Assembly: GCF_023091745.1 (NCBI RefSeq)
Contig: NC_068930.1
Span: forward strand, 7,648,262-7,712,261
Direction of reading: 5' to 3'
Length of the DNA stretch: 64,000 nt
Origin: Budorcas taxicolor
Taxonomy: Eukaryota; Chordata; Mammalia; Artiodactyla; Bovidae
Shown: positions 1-9,690 of the stretch, in pieces
How positions within the stretch are numbered: position 1 is the first letter of the stretch
Layout of the letters: every line of letters starts with the position of its first letter
Made by a program: the position numbers and the translations under genes
Notes under the pieces: generated by a model
Told to the model about the DNA's origin: nothing
Database searches by the model: none
The model's input: the letters and a program-made list of their open reading frames with translations, nothing else

Positions 1-179
1 CTGATGCCTTCACCTCAGAGGGTAGGGTTTCAGCATAAGAACTGGGAGGGGGGCACAAACATTCAGCTTATAGCAGTGGCGGTATTTTCACAGATGCATA
101 CTTGTATAAAAAATTAACAAACTGTACATTTGAAATATGTGCAGTTTATTGTAAATCAATTAGATCTCAATAAAACTTA
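1..179. repeat. Possible ancient LINE/LTR fragments
   Basis: Two short stretches look like decayed mammal-wide repeats: a segment near 20-70 and an A/T-rich stretch near 110-178 ending with an AATAAA-containing tail typical of old L1M 3' ends. Both are short and diverged, so the family assignment is weak. Confidence 0.3.
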
Positions 180-1558
180 AAATCTTTCTGTTCAAATGAC
201 TGGCAAGGTTTCTATCCTCTGACTAGACTCTGATGGCACAGGTGGTAGTGATGGGGGATCAGAGCTCTCTGTGGGATCTGTGAGTCTCTGCCAGTTTTGC
301 TCTCTTGACGGCACAAAATCTGACCAAGGAGTAAAGCAGAGGTGGTTTGGGCCTGGCATATGTTCCAGGTGTCATCATGCACAGTCCCCATGTCTGAGCC
401 GAAGTACAAACATCCTTCTGATGTTCACTCACTTGTAACTTGGCTTCATTACTATGAAATATTTAGAAATAAAGAATGTTTTGCAGTGACATAAATGCTC
501 ATTTCTCACTAAGCCAAATAAAACAGTGATTGGAAAATGTTATAAAACCCAGAATATATAGAGCAGAAACCAATTATACTAGTTTAGTTAATTTCCTTCT
601 GTTCACTTCAACATCACTGAAATGTTCGGCATCAGGGCCAACTGTGTCGAGGGCCACTTTTAGTTTGTGATAATGAAAGCATGCTAGTGATGAGGTTTTT
701 CTTGTGTTTGCTAGGCAGGAGGGCACATGTACAGGGCACCGTCTGAATTTAGGTGTGGGTCGAAACTGGTCCCCTCCTTGTGGGGAGCAAAACCAAAGCA
801 AATGCTGTGTGCAGTTGACCACACCACCAACAGTTTAATCAGAAGGATTAAAGGTGGCTTTTTGAGAAGAATCTCAAAGAAGACATTTGGAGTTCTGGGG
901 CCTGCAGACAACCTCTCCAGTGTGAACCCCTTTGCAGCTGTGAATCTGAGCAGTTGCAGGAGGAATCTGCTCCCATATACAATCAATTTACACTCGCTGA
1001 CACTTTTCATATATTGAGGAAATCAGCCAATTTTCCACAAGAAAGCAGATATCCATGGCTCTCAAAACTATTTGGGTATCAGAGTCAAGAAGGGGAAGTG
1101 AGTGCTAAAACTCCTCCAGAGTGTCTCACTCAATTTCAAAATATAAGGAAGGGGTAGGTTCTAGCTGACTGTTTAGCTCAATTCCTCTCATTTTTACAGT
1201 ATCATCAGCTAGTTAGTCACAAATCCAAGACCAGGATATCACTTTGGCAAATGCTGGTAAAGTGGAACCATAAAATAAAATACCCAACATTATTATTCTC
1301 TTTTGAGTCCAAGAGTACAGGCCTTCTGGTGACAGAAATAACTACACACCACAAGAGGGCGCCATTGTCCCAAAGTTCTAGCACTGCTCCAGGCTTTCTT
1401 GTGTGTAGTGCTCCAAGAGTCCAAGAGTTTTGAAAGATGGATTTTTCTTTTAAGTGGGAGGAAAAGATGTGGCCAGAGCTCCTAAAATTATGGGAGATCC
1501 AAAAATTAAGTCCAATGAGGAGCCAGTACAAAACAAATGGAGAAAGAGATTCTGAAAT
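180..1558. other. Intergenic DNA, no feature seen
   Basis: Upstream flank of CHSY1. Open frames here are all under about 100 codons, overlap one another on both strands and resemble no known protein. No recognisable SINE, LINE core or RNA gene was seen. Confidence 0.6.
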
Positions 1559-1699
1559 GAGTGCTGCTGCTGCTGCAAAGTTGCTTCAGTCGTGTCCGAC
1601 TCTGTGCGATACCATAGACGGCAGCCCACCAGGCTCCCCCGTCCCTGGGATCCTCCAGGCAAGAACACTGGAGTGGGTTGCCATTTCCTTCTCCATGAA
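1559..1699 (-). mobile_element. Bov-A/Bov-tA SINE, partial
   Basis: The + strand reads the reverse complement of the bovid SINE: a GCTGCTGCTGCTG tail, then the gtccgactctgtgcgac-type block, ccaccaggctcccccgtcc, and the ctccaggcaagaacactgg block. It ends at ccatttccttctcc. Only one monomer is present. Bov SINEs are non-autonomous and depend on BovB machinery. Confidence 0.88.
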
Positions 1700-2429
1700 A
1701 TGAGTACAGGCATGTCCATTTTGATGGTTTGAGAAGGCTCTTAACATTTCCACAGCTGGAAGAACACTTAAAATGATATGCTAAGGAAACTGGAAAGTAA
1801 AAGTAATTAGACCTCAGAAATTAGATCTCATTTTAACCAGTTCTTAAGGGGCAAGAGACAAAGCTTGAAAGAAGATATTTGGGGGATTCTTGCTTACAGT
1901 CTGCAGCCGGCAGACTGGCTGGTTTGGTGGCAGCTCTCACCATGTGGCTAACTGGTGCCAGTTTCCACTTCTATTAAACAAGAGCAGTGGAAGCAGATAA
2001 GTTGTCAGGGAGAATGTATGGTCTTAATGGTCAATGCTCTGCTAATAGCATTTTAGGGCTTCAACCTGTAGGAAATGGGTACTTTTTTTGGAGAGGTGGA
2101 TAGATAATACAGTCACACACTAAAAAATCAGAAGGGTATTTGAAAGTACCCATTGGGAACTCCTGGCTTAGGTCTCTCCTTTCAACCAGCCCCACCACCC
2201 ACCCCAGGTTTCATTTCATTTTGTGTGTATTCTTCTAGTGTTTTGTTGTAAAGACCTGAGCAAAATTCTTATTCTCTCTGCTTTTTGTCCTGACGGAATG
2301 GCAGTCTCTTAGTCTAAGAAGGAAGTTTCCTTGCCCTGTTTTACATCTGCAGAATATCTCATTCTCTGATGGATACAGAGTTGTTTACTTCCTCACTCCC
2401 CTCTAAATGGACACAGGTCTAATCGTTTA
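1700..2429. other. Intergenic DNA, no feature seen
   Basis: Mixed-composition non-coding sequence with no family or gene recognised. Confidence 0.55.
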
Positions 2430-2670
2430 CTATCACACACAGGTGACAGAGAATAATCCAGTACAAGTGTCCATCTGTACTGGTATGTATGACTGGAAGA
2501 AAAATTCTCAGAAGTGAGGGTGCTGAGTCAAAAGTAAATTCGTTAGTAATTTGCAACTGTGATGAAACTGCCGTCCAAACGGGTTGCAGGACTTGGCTCT
2601 CCCAGCCCGTTTCAGAGCCTCTTTCTCCAGACTGCCCTGCAGAATGTCTCATCCCACTGTGTTTATTTTA
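2430..2670 (-). mobile_element. Old L1M fragment (antisense)
   Basis: The order of blocks (gaagtgagggtgctgagtcaaa, then aactgccgtccaaa) follows the antisense of the L1M ORF2 end/3' region, where tgctgggtcaaa precedes gccaaattgccctcca. Divergence is high and the boundaries are uncertain. Confidence 0.45.
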
Positions 2671-2699
2671 AACTCCGGTAGAGGCCTTACTACCATGGT

Positions 2700-2732
2700 T
2701 GATCACAATGTGATCACCCATCACTGGGTGAT
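2700..2732. repeat. Two overlapping perfect palindromes
   Basis: TGATCACA at 2700-2707 pairs with TGTGATCA at 2709-2716 across one base. ATCACCCA at 2713-2720 pairs with TGGGTGAT at 2725-2732 across four bases. The two hairpins share four bases and so exclude each other. No function is known; it could be a dyad protein-binding site or chance. Confidence 0.6.
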
Positions 2733-5164
2733 AGAAGTTTTTATGACCCTAGCCTGAGCGGAGCATGATAGCATGACAACAAGGTGTACAAATGAATGAT
2801 CAATGCAGTGAGGTCACTTATTGAGTTTTACGGTGTTAAAGTTTTCTTATCCTGGCCTTGCCCGTTATGTGTTTGTGGATCTGAATCTCTGCTGCCCCAG
2901 TTTGAAGCTTAAACCTTCTTCTGCAGCTTGAATTCCACTCCACCACCCCAGGCAATTTTATGCTTCATTAGGCCTCGAGTAAAGCAAAGAGAGTTTGAGT
3001 TGCACTTCTGGAACATTTCCACGAGACTCCCAGGCCTGACCACCACTGTGTGCGGCCCTCAGGTGGCAAGGCAGCAGGCCAGCTGACCAGTGTCTGGGGG
3101 TGGGGAGGTACTCCTTCCCTCTTGAGAAATGGAAGCTTTGTCTTTGTGCAAACTCTCCAGCTGTGGAAACTCCAGCACGGCTTTAAAGATTAATGGCATT
3201 ACTTGGCGATGAATGGGAAAGGCAAACTGCTCTGCTACACAAGGATTAAGTCCTAGACTAGGAGCAAACTGTCGCCAGCCTCTGCAGTGAGGTTATCTCC
3301 CGGAGAACATTCCGGCAGTTTCCTGGTGCTGGCAGTTGCCAGCGTTTTCTAGTTAGTGAGATTACATCCCCTCTGGACAGCACACAGAGTGGCGCTCAGT
3401 TCCTCGTCTCTCTCCCATACACACGAACACTTGCACTTGTGTGAGAAACACACACACGCTGACTCAGTGTCTGACAGAAGAATGGACAGAGCTGATAAGC
3501 AGAACAAGGAAGCATGAAGTACATTCTAGCACAACCAGTGTCGCAGCCATTAGGGTGTGGAAGCCAGAACGTAAGGCATATCGGTTGCCCTTTCCTGCAT
3601 CTGGCTGGAAATGCTGCAAATACAAGGGAAACGGAGCAAAATTCATTAGCTAATGAGGACCTTAAATGTCAGTTAAATAGCAGCATTAATAATAAAGCAA
3701 AGTTTTATTGGGTTAATAGAGGTTAAGTGGTAATATTAGTAAAATGGTCATGATAGATTTTCTTCTTTGCAGGCAATGAACAGAGCCTTCTGAAAGCACA
3801 GATTATAACTCCCTCCTCTGCATTTGCTGTTTCTTAAAAGAGGCATTGCTAAAGGTTTTAAAAATTATGACCACTTTTTGCAGTGCCCCCTGTTTGAGGC
3901 AGGAGTCTAGTAGCTGTGTCTTTAAAGAAGCCCTTACAGGGAACTCTGTCAGTTGTTCAAGGCTTGCTGCCAACAAACAATTGAGGTATTTACCAAGGGT
4001 TTCCAAGAAATTGCTGCAAATTATATGAAATATTATACCTGTAACAGGCATTCAATGTATTAGGAACAGGAAAAAAATGTAACATGTGTGGGAACAGTGT
4101 TGCAATTTGTGAGAAAGTGTTCAGTAATGTAGGTAGAGATGAATCACACTAATGAAAACAGAAAGGAAGTTGGCTGATGTGGCACTTTTGAACAAATTTT
4201 TCATCATCTGTCTAGAATCACTGAGGAGAAACTTCTAACATGAACTAGTGGAAAGGCTCACAAGGAAACTAAGACACTGAGGAGTCTGCAGATGCTTGTC
4301 TGGGGGGATACCCTCCACGCAGAAGGAAACGGAGACCCCCACACTCGATGCGAGGCCCTCATTCAGCCCAGGCCACCTCATGGGTGGGGTGTGCCTTTAG
4401 GAGTCTTCCTCACTGAATACCTCTATCTGATTATGGTTAACACCATTCCTTTTTTAAATGAGAAAGACAGTTAATGACTTCAGCTTAACAGAGAGGGCTC
4501 CTAGTACAGCTCCTTGGAGGAAAGTTTTTTCCTCAGTTTCCTGAGGTGAAACGCCTAGGAACTCTGATGAACCGTCTTCCTCACCTTTGCAAATAAATAA
4601 AGGAAAAGAAGACACAGGGAGTGAGCACCCGCCCTGACCTTGAGGGAGTTCCGGGGAGGGGGCATGTGTGTGCCGGGCAGGGGTCTCAGAGCGTGCCTCC
4701 AGCTGTGAAATCCTACCAGACGGGAGAGTTCTGCCTCCTGATGCAGACCTCTGAGGAGGCCCTTGTGTCCTCACTTCTGGGTCCCTCCCCAGAACTGCCT
4801 TAGCCAGACCGTCCAGCTGTGTAGGAGCTTCCTCTCCACTTCCCCAGGCTGCACTTGGGAAGCTGTCCCACCCCCAACCTGCAGGCTCTTGGAGACCCTG
4901 GCCGGCACGTACATGACCCAGCCCTCCCTAGTCTCCTGCCTGCTTCTAGCCTAGCATCACCCCACACTTGTCCGGAGGACTTGACCTGTGTAGTATTTCC
5001 TTTGACCCAGGTGCTCTAAACCTTCAGGCCCAATCTTTATTGAAAATAGGTTATTTTATCTACATTAAGAAACACACACTCCCATTGAGTCTACAGGTAT
5101 GCAGCCAAGGCTGCTGACCTAGGAAATGACAGGGACCTAGGAGCCAGGAAATGGAGGGGGACAA
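2733..5164. other. Intergenic DNA, unrecognised, largely repeat-free
   Basis: No transposon or gene recognised across 2.4 kb, the longest repeat-poor stretch of the upstream flank. The part near 3180-3360 has TAAT-type motifs and a CTGGCAGTTGCCAG dyad, so it could be a distal regulatory element, but nothing in the sequence proves this. Open frames are short and unconvincing. Confidence 0.5.
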
Positions 5165-5786
5165 AACATAATTCAAAAAACTAAAATCATGGCATCCAGT
5201 CCCATCACTTCATGGCAAACAGTTGGGGAAAAAATGGAAACAGTGACAGACTTTATTTTCTTGGGCTCCAAAATCACCGTGGATAGTGACTGTAGCCATG
5301 AAATTAAAAGATGCTTGCTCCTTGGAAGAAAAGCTATGACAAACTTTGATGGCTTATTAAAAAGCAGAGACATCACTTTGCCAACAAAAGTCCTTTCAGT
5401 CAAAGCTATGGTTTTTCCGATAGTCACGTATGGGTGTTAGAATTGGACCATAAAGAAAGCTGAACGCCGAAGAATTTATGCTTTCGAATTGTGGTGCTGG
5501 GGAAGAAGACGCTTGAGAAGCTGGTTCTCAAAACGTGTCTTAAGAAATCCATGGCACTTTTGTGTATGTGAAGACCCGACTCATTGGAAAAGACCCCGAT
5601 GCTGGGAAAGTTTGAAGGTAGGAGGAAGAGGGGATGGCAGAGGATGAGATCGTTGGATGGCATCATTGACTCAATGGATGAGTCTGAGCAAGCTCCAGGA
5701 GCTAGTGAAGGACAAGGAAGCCTGGCATGCTGCAGTCCACAGGGTCGCAAAGAGCTGAACATGACCGAGTGACTGAACAACAACAC
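5165..5786 (+). mobile_element. BovB (RTE) retrotransposon, 5'-truncated and rearranged
   Basis: Translation in the + frame shows the BovB ORF C-terminal region, including VTDFIFLGSKI and CSHEIKR. It ends with the ctgaacaacaacac tail. About 140 bases of normal BovB between the agaagac block and the actcattggaaaagacc block are missing. In their place is a roughly 65-base unrelated segment (5514-5575) that recurs near 6564-6620. The element is 5'-truncated and cannot move by itself. Confidence 0.9.
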
Positions 5787-6416
5787 ACCATTTATGTGCT
5801 TTTTAAATCAGATTTTAGTCTAGATGAGGAAACAGAGAAGTTTAAAGCAAGTTAGAAAATATTGAAATCATTATGTCAAAAAATTGAACATCTGTACCTA
5901 GCTAGATTTGTGCTTTATGGACATCATTGTGAATTATGAGGCTGTTGCTGAATTTGGGGAACTTGGCATTTGTGGCTTATGGTCTAATTGGAAACCCCTT
6001 TGGCTGATTTTTGAGTCTCTAATTCATGGTTCTGCATTTTTCTCAAGACCACTGTTGGAATCCTGTGTTCACTGTATAATGAGTATTTTATTTTTAGATG
6101 TGGATCACCTACCCAGGGAGCCTGTGGGAAGGTGGGTAATGAACTATATCTGGCATAATTCACAAGTACCAAAGAAAGTGCTGATATCCAAAGAATACCA
6201 AGAGTGACCACTATTTAGCTGCAGAGATGATATCTCTCCTGTAAGATGGTACTTTAAATTGTGTATATTTCTTCATTTGGTCATCTTAGCAATGAAGAAA
6301 GATCCAAGGTTTGCCCAAGCATGCTTATTTTCTGTCCCTAATTCTTGGGTTCATTTGTTTAAATGACGGGAACCTGTCAGGCCGAGGGAACTACTGTGCT
6401 CTCTGGCAGTTTCATT
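5787..6416. other. Intergenic DNA, no feature seen
   Basis: A/T-rich non-coding sequence between a BovB copy and a poly-A run; nothing recognised. Confidence 0.55.
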
Positions 6417-6439
6417 AAAAAAAAAAAAAAAAAAAAAAA
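6417..6439. repeat. Poly-A run (23 A)
   Basis: Uninterrupted run of 23 adenines. No recognisable retroelement body lies directly upstream, so it may be an orphan tail or a simple repeat. Confidence 0.85.
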
Positions 6440-7089
6440 CTCCGACACACTGGCGACTAAATAATAATAATTTACACAAATATTTGTTGTGTGGTCATTT
6501 CATCAGCTTTTTGTTACCTTAGCTGTTTTAAGAAGAAGTGCATAAAATTCAAAATCCATCATAGAGAAGCTGGTTCTCAAAAACTGTCTTTAGAAACCCA
6601 GGACACTTCTATGGATGGATGATGTTAAAACACAAAGACTCAGATTAGAGATACTAACTGATGGGTTTCTACAGAGAATGTAAAGAAAAAGCGTATTAGC
6701 ACCATCTACCATTTCTTCAACATCCTTTAAATGCTGCTAGTGTTAGAAGGTTGGACACTGAGTATAGCTTTCTTTTTTTTTTTCTGTTTTTAGCTTAGAA
6801 ACTAGTAGCAGAGAACAAGGTAGCTGAATTCACGGTTCATTCTGCAGTCATGCACGTTTCAAACGGTTCCTGAGCTGTTTATGCTACACACGCTCGCTCG
6901 TACCCACAGAGCTGCGGGAACAAAGATACAGTGTGAATCGGGAGGACGCAGGGAAGGTGGCCGGAGAGGTCCGCCCGGCTGAAGGGCTGGGCGTGGGGAG
7001 GCGGGTGTGTCTGAGGACAGTGTGTGCAGGAGGAACGCGCGGCTCGTCCTCCACGAGTGCGGTGTTCGAGGACCAAGAAGCCCCTTCCT
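6440..7089. other. Proximal upstream flank of CHSY1
   Basis: Composition rises from A/T-rich to GC-rich toward the CpG island. Bases 6564-6620 resemble the segment spliced into the BovB copy at 5514-5575. Nothing else recognised. Confidence 0.5.
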
Positions 7090-7368
7090 AGAAATCCCTG
7101 ATGAGATCCACGCTGGCGCAGCGTCTCGCGGCAGCCGGAGGCCGGGCGGAACGGCCTCGAGCCAGCGCCGCGCGCCGCGGCAGGGATGCCCCGGGCGGGG
7201 CGGGTAACGGGCGGCCGGGCGCCTCGCTCCCGGCCCCAGGCGGCGCCGCGCCCGACCCACGCCCCCTCCGCCCGGGGCCGCCGCAGACCGCGCGGGCGGG
7301 GCTCCGAGCTGGGCTTTCTTTTTCGGGCAAACTTTCGCCACGTGAACCGCCCCCCATTCACTGCTGCG

Positions 7369-7373
7369 CCAAT
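7369..7373 (+). promoter_or_regulatory. CCAAT box (putative NF-Y site)
   Basis: gCCAATcg lies in the CpG island 35 bases before the GC minisatellite. Position and context fit an NF-Y site of the CHSY1 promoter; binding is inferred. Confidence 0.5.
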
Positions 7374-7407
7374 CGCGCGGCGCGGACGGATCGCGAGCGG
7401 GGCCACG

Positions 7408-7541
7408 GCGCGCCGCCCCCTGCGCGCCGCCCCCTGCGCGCCGCCCCCTGCGCGCCGCCCCCTGCGCGCCGCCCCCTGCGCGCCGCCCCCTGCGCGCCGC
7501 CCCCTGCGCGCCGCCCCCTGCGCGCCGCCCCCTGCGCGCCG
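7408..7541 (+). repeat. 9 x 14-bp perfect minisatellite in CHSY1 promoter
   Basis: Unit GCGCGCCGCCCCCT is repeated nine times without a single mismatch (7408-7533), followed by a partial tenth unit. On the minus strand each unit carries GGGGGCGG, a GC box of the Sp/KLF type, and CAGGGGGCG, which matches the core of the CTCF motif. It lies between the CCAAT box and a CRE-like site, just before or within the 5'UTR. Perfect identity suggests recent expansion and probable length polymorphism; regulatory effect is inferred. Confidence 0.95.
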
Positions 7542-7545
7542 TGCG

Positions 7546-7552
7546 TGACGTG
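7546..7552 (+). promoter_or_regulatory. CRE-like site TGACGTG
   Basis: A seven-base match to the CREB/ATF half-site context sits directly after the minisatellite. Function is inferred from motif and position only. Confidence 0.4.
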
Positions 7553-7568
7553 CGGCGCCCCCGCGGCG

Positions 7569-7592
7569 ATGGCGCGCGGAGCCGGACGATGA
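7569..7592 (+). other. uORF, 7 codons (MARGAGR)
   Basis: An ATG with G at +4, followed by six sense codons and TGA. It lies in the probable CHSY1 5'UTR, out of frame with the main ATG. It is active only if transcription starts upstream of 7569. Confidence 0.4.
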
Positions 7593-7748
7593 GCAGCGGC
7601 CGCGCCGGCGCCGGCCACGGACATCAGCGTGCGGCGCGCAGCGCCAGCGGAGCCGAGCGCGCGGGCGGCGCCGCGCGGGGAGCCGAGCCGGCCGGGGGGC
7701 GCGGGGCGCGGGGCGCGGGCGGGGGGCCGCGGCCGGCGCGCGCTGGGC

Positions 7749-7763
7749 ATGCTGCGCCCCTGA
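7749..7763 (+). other. uORF, 4 codons (MLRP)
   Basis: ATG-CTG-CGC-CCC-TGA in the probable 5'UTR of CHSY1. Minimal uORFs like this can impede scanning ribosomes; its effect here is inference. Confidence 0.35.
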
Positions 7764-7827
7764 AGGCGGGGGCGCGCGAGCGGGACCGAGCGCCGGCGCG
7801 GGGCCTGCGGGCGGCCCGCGCTCCGCG

Positions 7828-7881
7828 ATGGGCACGGCGGGCCCGCCGCAGCCGCGGCGCTGCCCGGGCGGGGCCGCGTAG
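7828..7881 (+). other. uORF, 17 codons
   Basis: Begins MGTAGPPQPRR with G at +4 and stops at TAG 7879-7881, 79 bases before the CHSY1 start. Out of frame with CHSY1. Confidence 0.35.
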
Positions 7882-7960
7882 GGCGGGCTGGCCTCGGCGG
7901 GCGGGCTGAGGGCGCGCGGAGCGGCGGCGGCGGCGGCCCGGCGGGCGGAGCGGCGCGGGC

Positions 7961-8283
7961 ATGGCCGTGCGCGGCCGGCGCGCCTGGCTCAGCGTGCTGC
8001 TCGGGCTCGTGCTGGGTTTCGTGCTGGCCTCGCGGCTCGTGCTGCCCCGCGCCTCCGAGTTGAAGCGGGCGGGCCCGCGGCGCCGCGCCAGCCCCGAGGC
8101 TTGCCGGCCCGGGCAGGCGGCCGCGGTGCCCCTGGCCGGCGGGGCGCGCGGGGATGCGCGCGGGCAGCGGCTCTGGCCCCACAGCGAGGCCCAGGATGGC
8201 GTCCCGCGCGACAGGAACTTTCTCTTCGTGGGAGTCATGACCGCCCAGAAGTACCTGCAGACCCGCGCGGTGGCGGCCTTCAG
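7961..8283 (+). CDS. CHSY1: CHSY1 coding exon 1 (chondroitin sulfate synthase 1)
   Basis: Encodes residues 1-107 plus two bases of codon 108. CHSY1 is a Golgi type II membrane enzyme that, with its partner CHPF, elongates chondroitin chains by alternating glucuronic acid and GalNAc addition. Visible here are a basic N-terminus (MAVRGRR), a signal-anchor helix at about residues 8-28 (LSVLLGLVLGFVLASRLVL), a basic, Ala/Gly-rich stem, and the start of the catalytic region (RNFLFVGVMTAQKYLQTR), which matches the known vertebrate protein. The start codon has a strong context (G at -3, G at +4). The exon ends CAG|GTGAGT, a consensus donor. The sequence lies wholly within the CpG island. Identification is from memory of the family but the match is close to residue-for-residue. 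Confidence 0.97.
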
Positions 8284-9637
8284 GTGAGTCCCCGCTCCCG
8301 GGCGGCGTCCAGCATCCGAGCGCGCTGCCCCGCGGCCCGCGTGCGGCGCGCGCCTTTGCCTGCCTCCCAGACCCGGCGCTCGCTGGGTTTCCGTGGGGCC
8401 GCTGTGCCCCGTGGGGCGTGCCGGGCGTTGGCAGCGGGCTCAGGGGCGGTATAGCGAGCGCAGCGCTCAAAAGCAGGGGCTTTGGGGTCCAGCGGACCAG
8501 CGTGGCCCCTCTGGGTGTAGTCTTCACGCGGACTTTCTGCTCCGCGCTTCATCTTTTCTTGTCCTCGTCCTTTCCTTTGTTGAATGAGCACCACCGAACA
8601 TTTCCAAACACCCATAAGAGTGTTTGGAAAACTCAGCACAATACTGGTGATTGTGGTGGCAGCGGGGGTTATTATTCGAGGCTCTGAAACCTGCACTTTT
8701 AGCCTTGCAGAACTAGAGCCTGTGTAAGTTGACTTGGTCAGAGGCCTTCCACTTTTAGTTTTCACTGTTGGAACCATTCTGGTAAATGGAAGGGGTACAG
8801 GCTGCACACTCAACCCCACCAGACTGTTTTGTAATTGGAAAGAGAACCTTTGGGAAAGCAGTTCTTGGCTCGTGGTAGATTTGTTGTTAACTAGCCCAGT
8901 TTAGTGACGTGTGTGTTATCCGGTATCTGGGTCCTAGTTGGCCATATGAGTCAGAAAAGTGGCTGGAATCATGTTCAGGATTAACAAAAGGATTAGCCAA
9001 AGTAATCTTTAGAAGAGTGAAAGAGAGATGATATTGGAATGAATTTGAGGTAGAAGAAGGATGTATTAATAGATTCAGTAAAGAGATTTAATGGAAACCT
9101 TATATGTGTGAAGTACAGAAATGCTTACTCTACAGATAACATTTGGTATTCATCCAACCACAGAGCAAACCAACCTGAGAGGTCTGCTGGGAATGGACTC
9201 TTAGAGCAGTCATTACTGAGAGAGGCCAAGCTGGTTGTTGTTCTTAATTTATAACCATCACCTTTATAACTTCAGCTTTTAACTGTAGTCCTGGTCTAAA
9301 TTTTCAGGCATTAGATGTTGTGAAGAGAGAAGCATATTTGGGTCTCTGTTCCTCTAAAGGAGGAGGTAAAGGGTTGAAAAGGAAGGTAGAGAGCAGTAGA
9401 GAATGTCTGCCTTTTCAGTGCATTGATTCCCCATTCCTGTGTTTCCACTGGATCTTGTTTAAGTCCATGACCTAGGTTCTGCCAGAAGGGGACTGAGTGC
9501 CTGAAAAGGTTAGAAAAGGTAGCATAAATTTGACTAAGATCATGACTTGGAAGCAAACATGCAGATCATGGTTTTCTCCCAGATCTATTGAATTAGGTGG
9601 AGTTGTGCTTTTTGTTGTTTCGTGGTTTGTTTGTTTT

Positions 9638-9690
9638 TTTTTTGCCTTTGAAGTATAGTTGATTTACAGTGTTTTAGGTGTACATCAAAA
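9638..9690 (-). mobile_element. L1 3'-end fragment
   Basis: A short antisense match to the cetartiodactyl L1 3' end (gaagtatagttgatttacag, then ttaggtgtaca). A T-run precedes it, as expected for the poly-A tail in antisense. Confidence 0.6.

Larger units (their letters stand above)
7589..7909 (+). other. uORF, 106 codons, GC-rich
   Basis: Starts MSSGRAGAGH and ends at TGA 7907-7909, 51 bases before the CHSY1 ATG. The long frame is probably a by-product of high GC content (Arg/Ala/Gly-rich, no domain), but its ATG overlaps the stop of the 7-codon uORF, a layout that permits reinitiation. No evidence that the peptide is stable or functional. Confidence 0.3.
7090..8480 (+). promoter_or_regulatory. 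CHSY1: CpG island promoter of CHSY1
   Basis: Extreme GC content and dense CpG begin near 7090, continue through coding exon 1 and fade near 8480 inside intron 1. No TATA box is evident. GC boxes occur at 7193-7204 and 7294-7302, a CACGTG E-box at 7339-7344, a CCAAT box at 7369-7373 and a TGACGTG CRE-like site at 7546-7552. This is the usual layout of a broadly expressed Golgi-enzyme gene with dispersed start sites. The exact start is not visible; somewhere between about 7450 and 7600 would fit. Confidence 0.88.

Noticed and set aside
7408..7541. Regular short repeats as a CRISPR array
   Set aside because: Units are contiguous without unique spacers and the DNA is mammalian; it is a minisatellite.
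6879..8527. Long minus-strand open frames (318 and 389 codons) plus several plus-strand frames across the CpG island
   Set aside because: GC-rich DNA lacks stop codons. The products are Arg/Ala/Pro/Gly-rich, include the translated minisatellite and oppose CHSY1 exon 1; no domain is visible.
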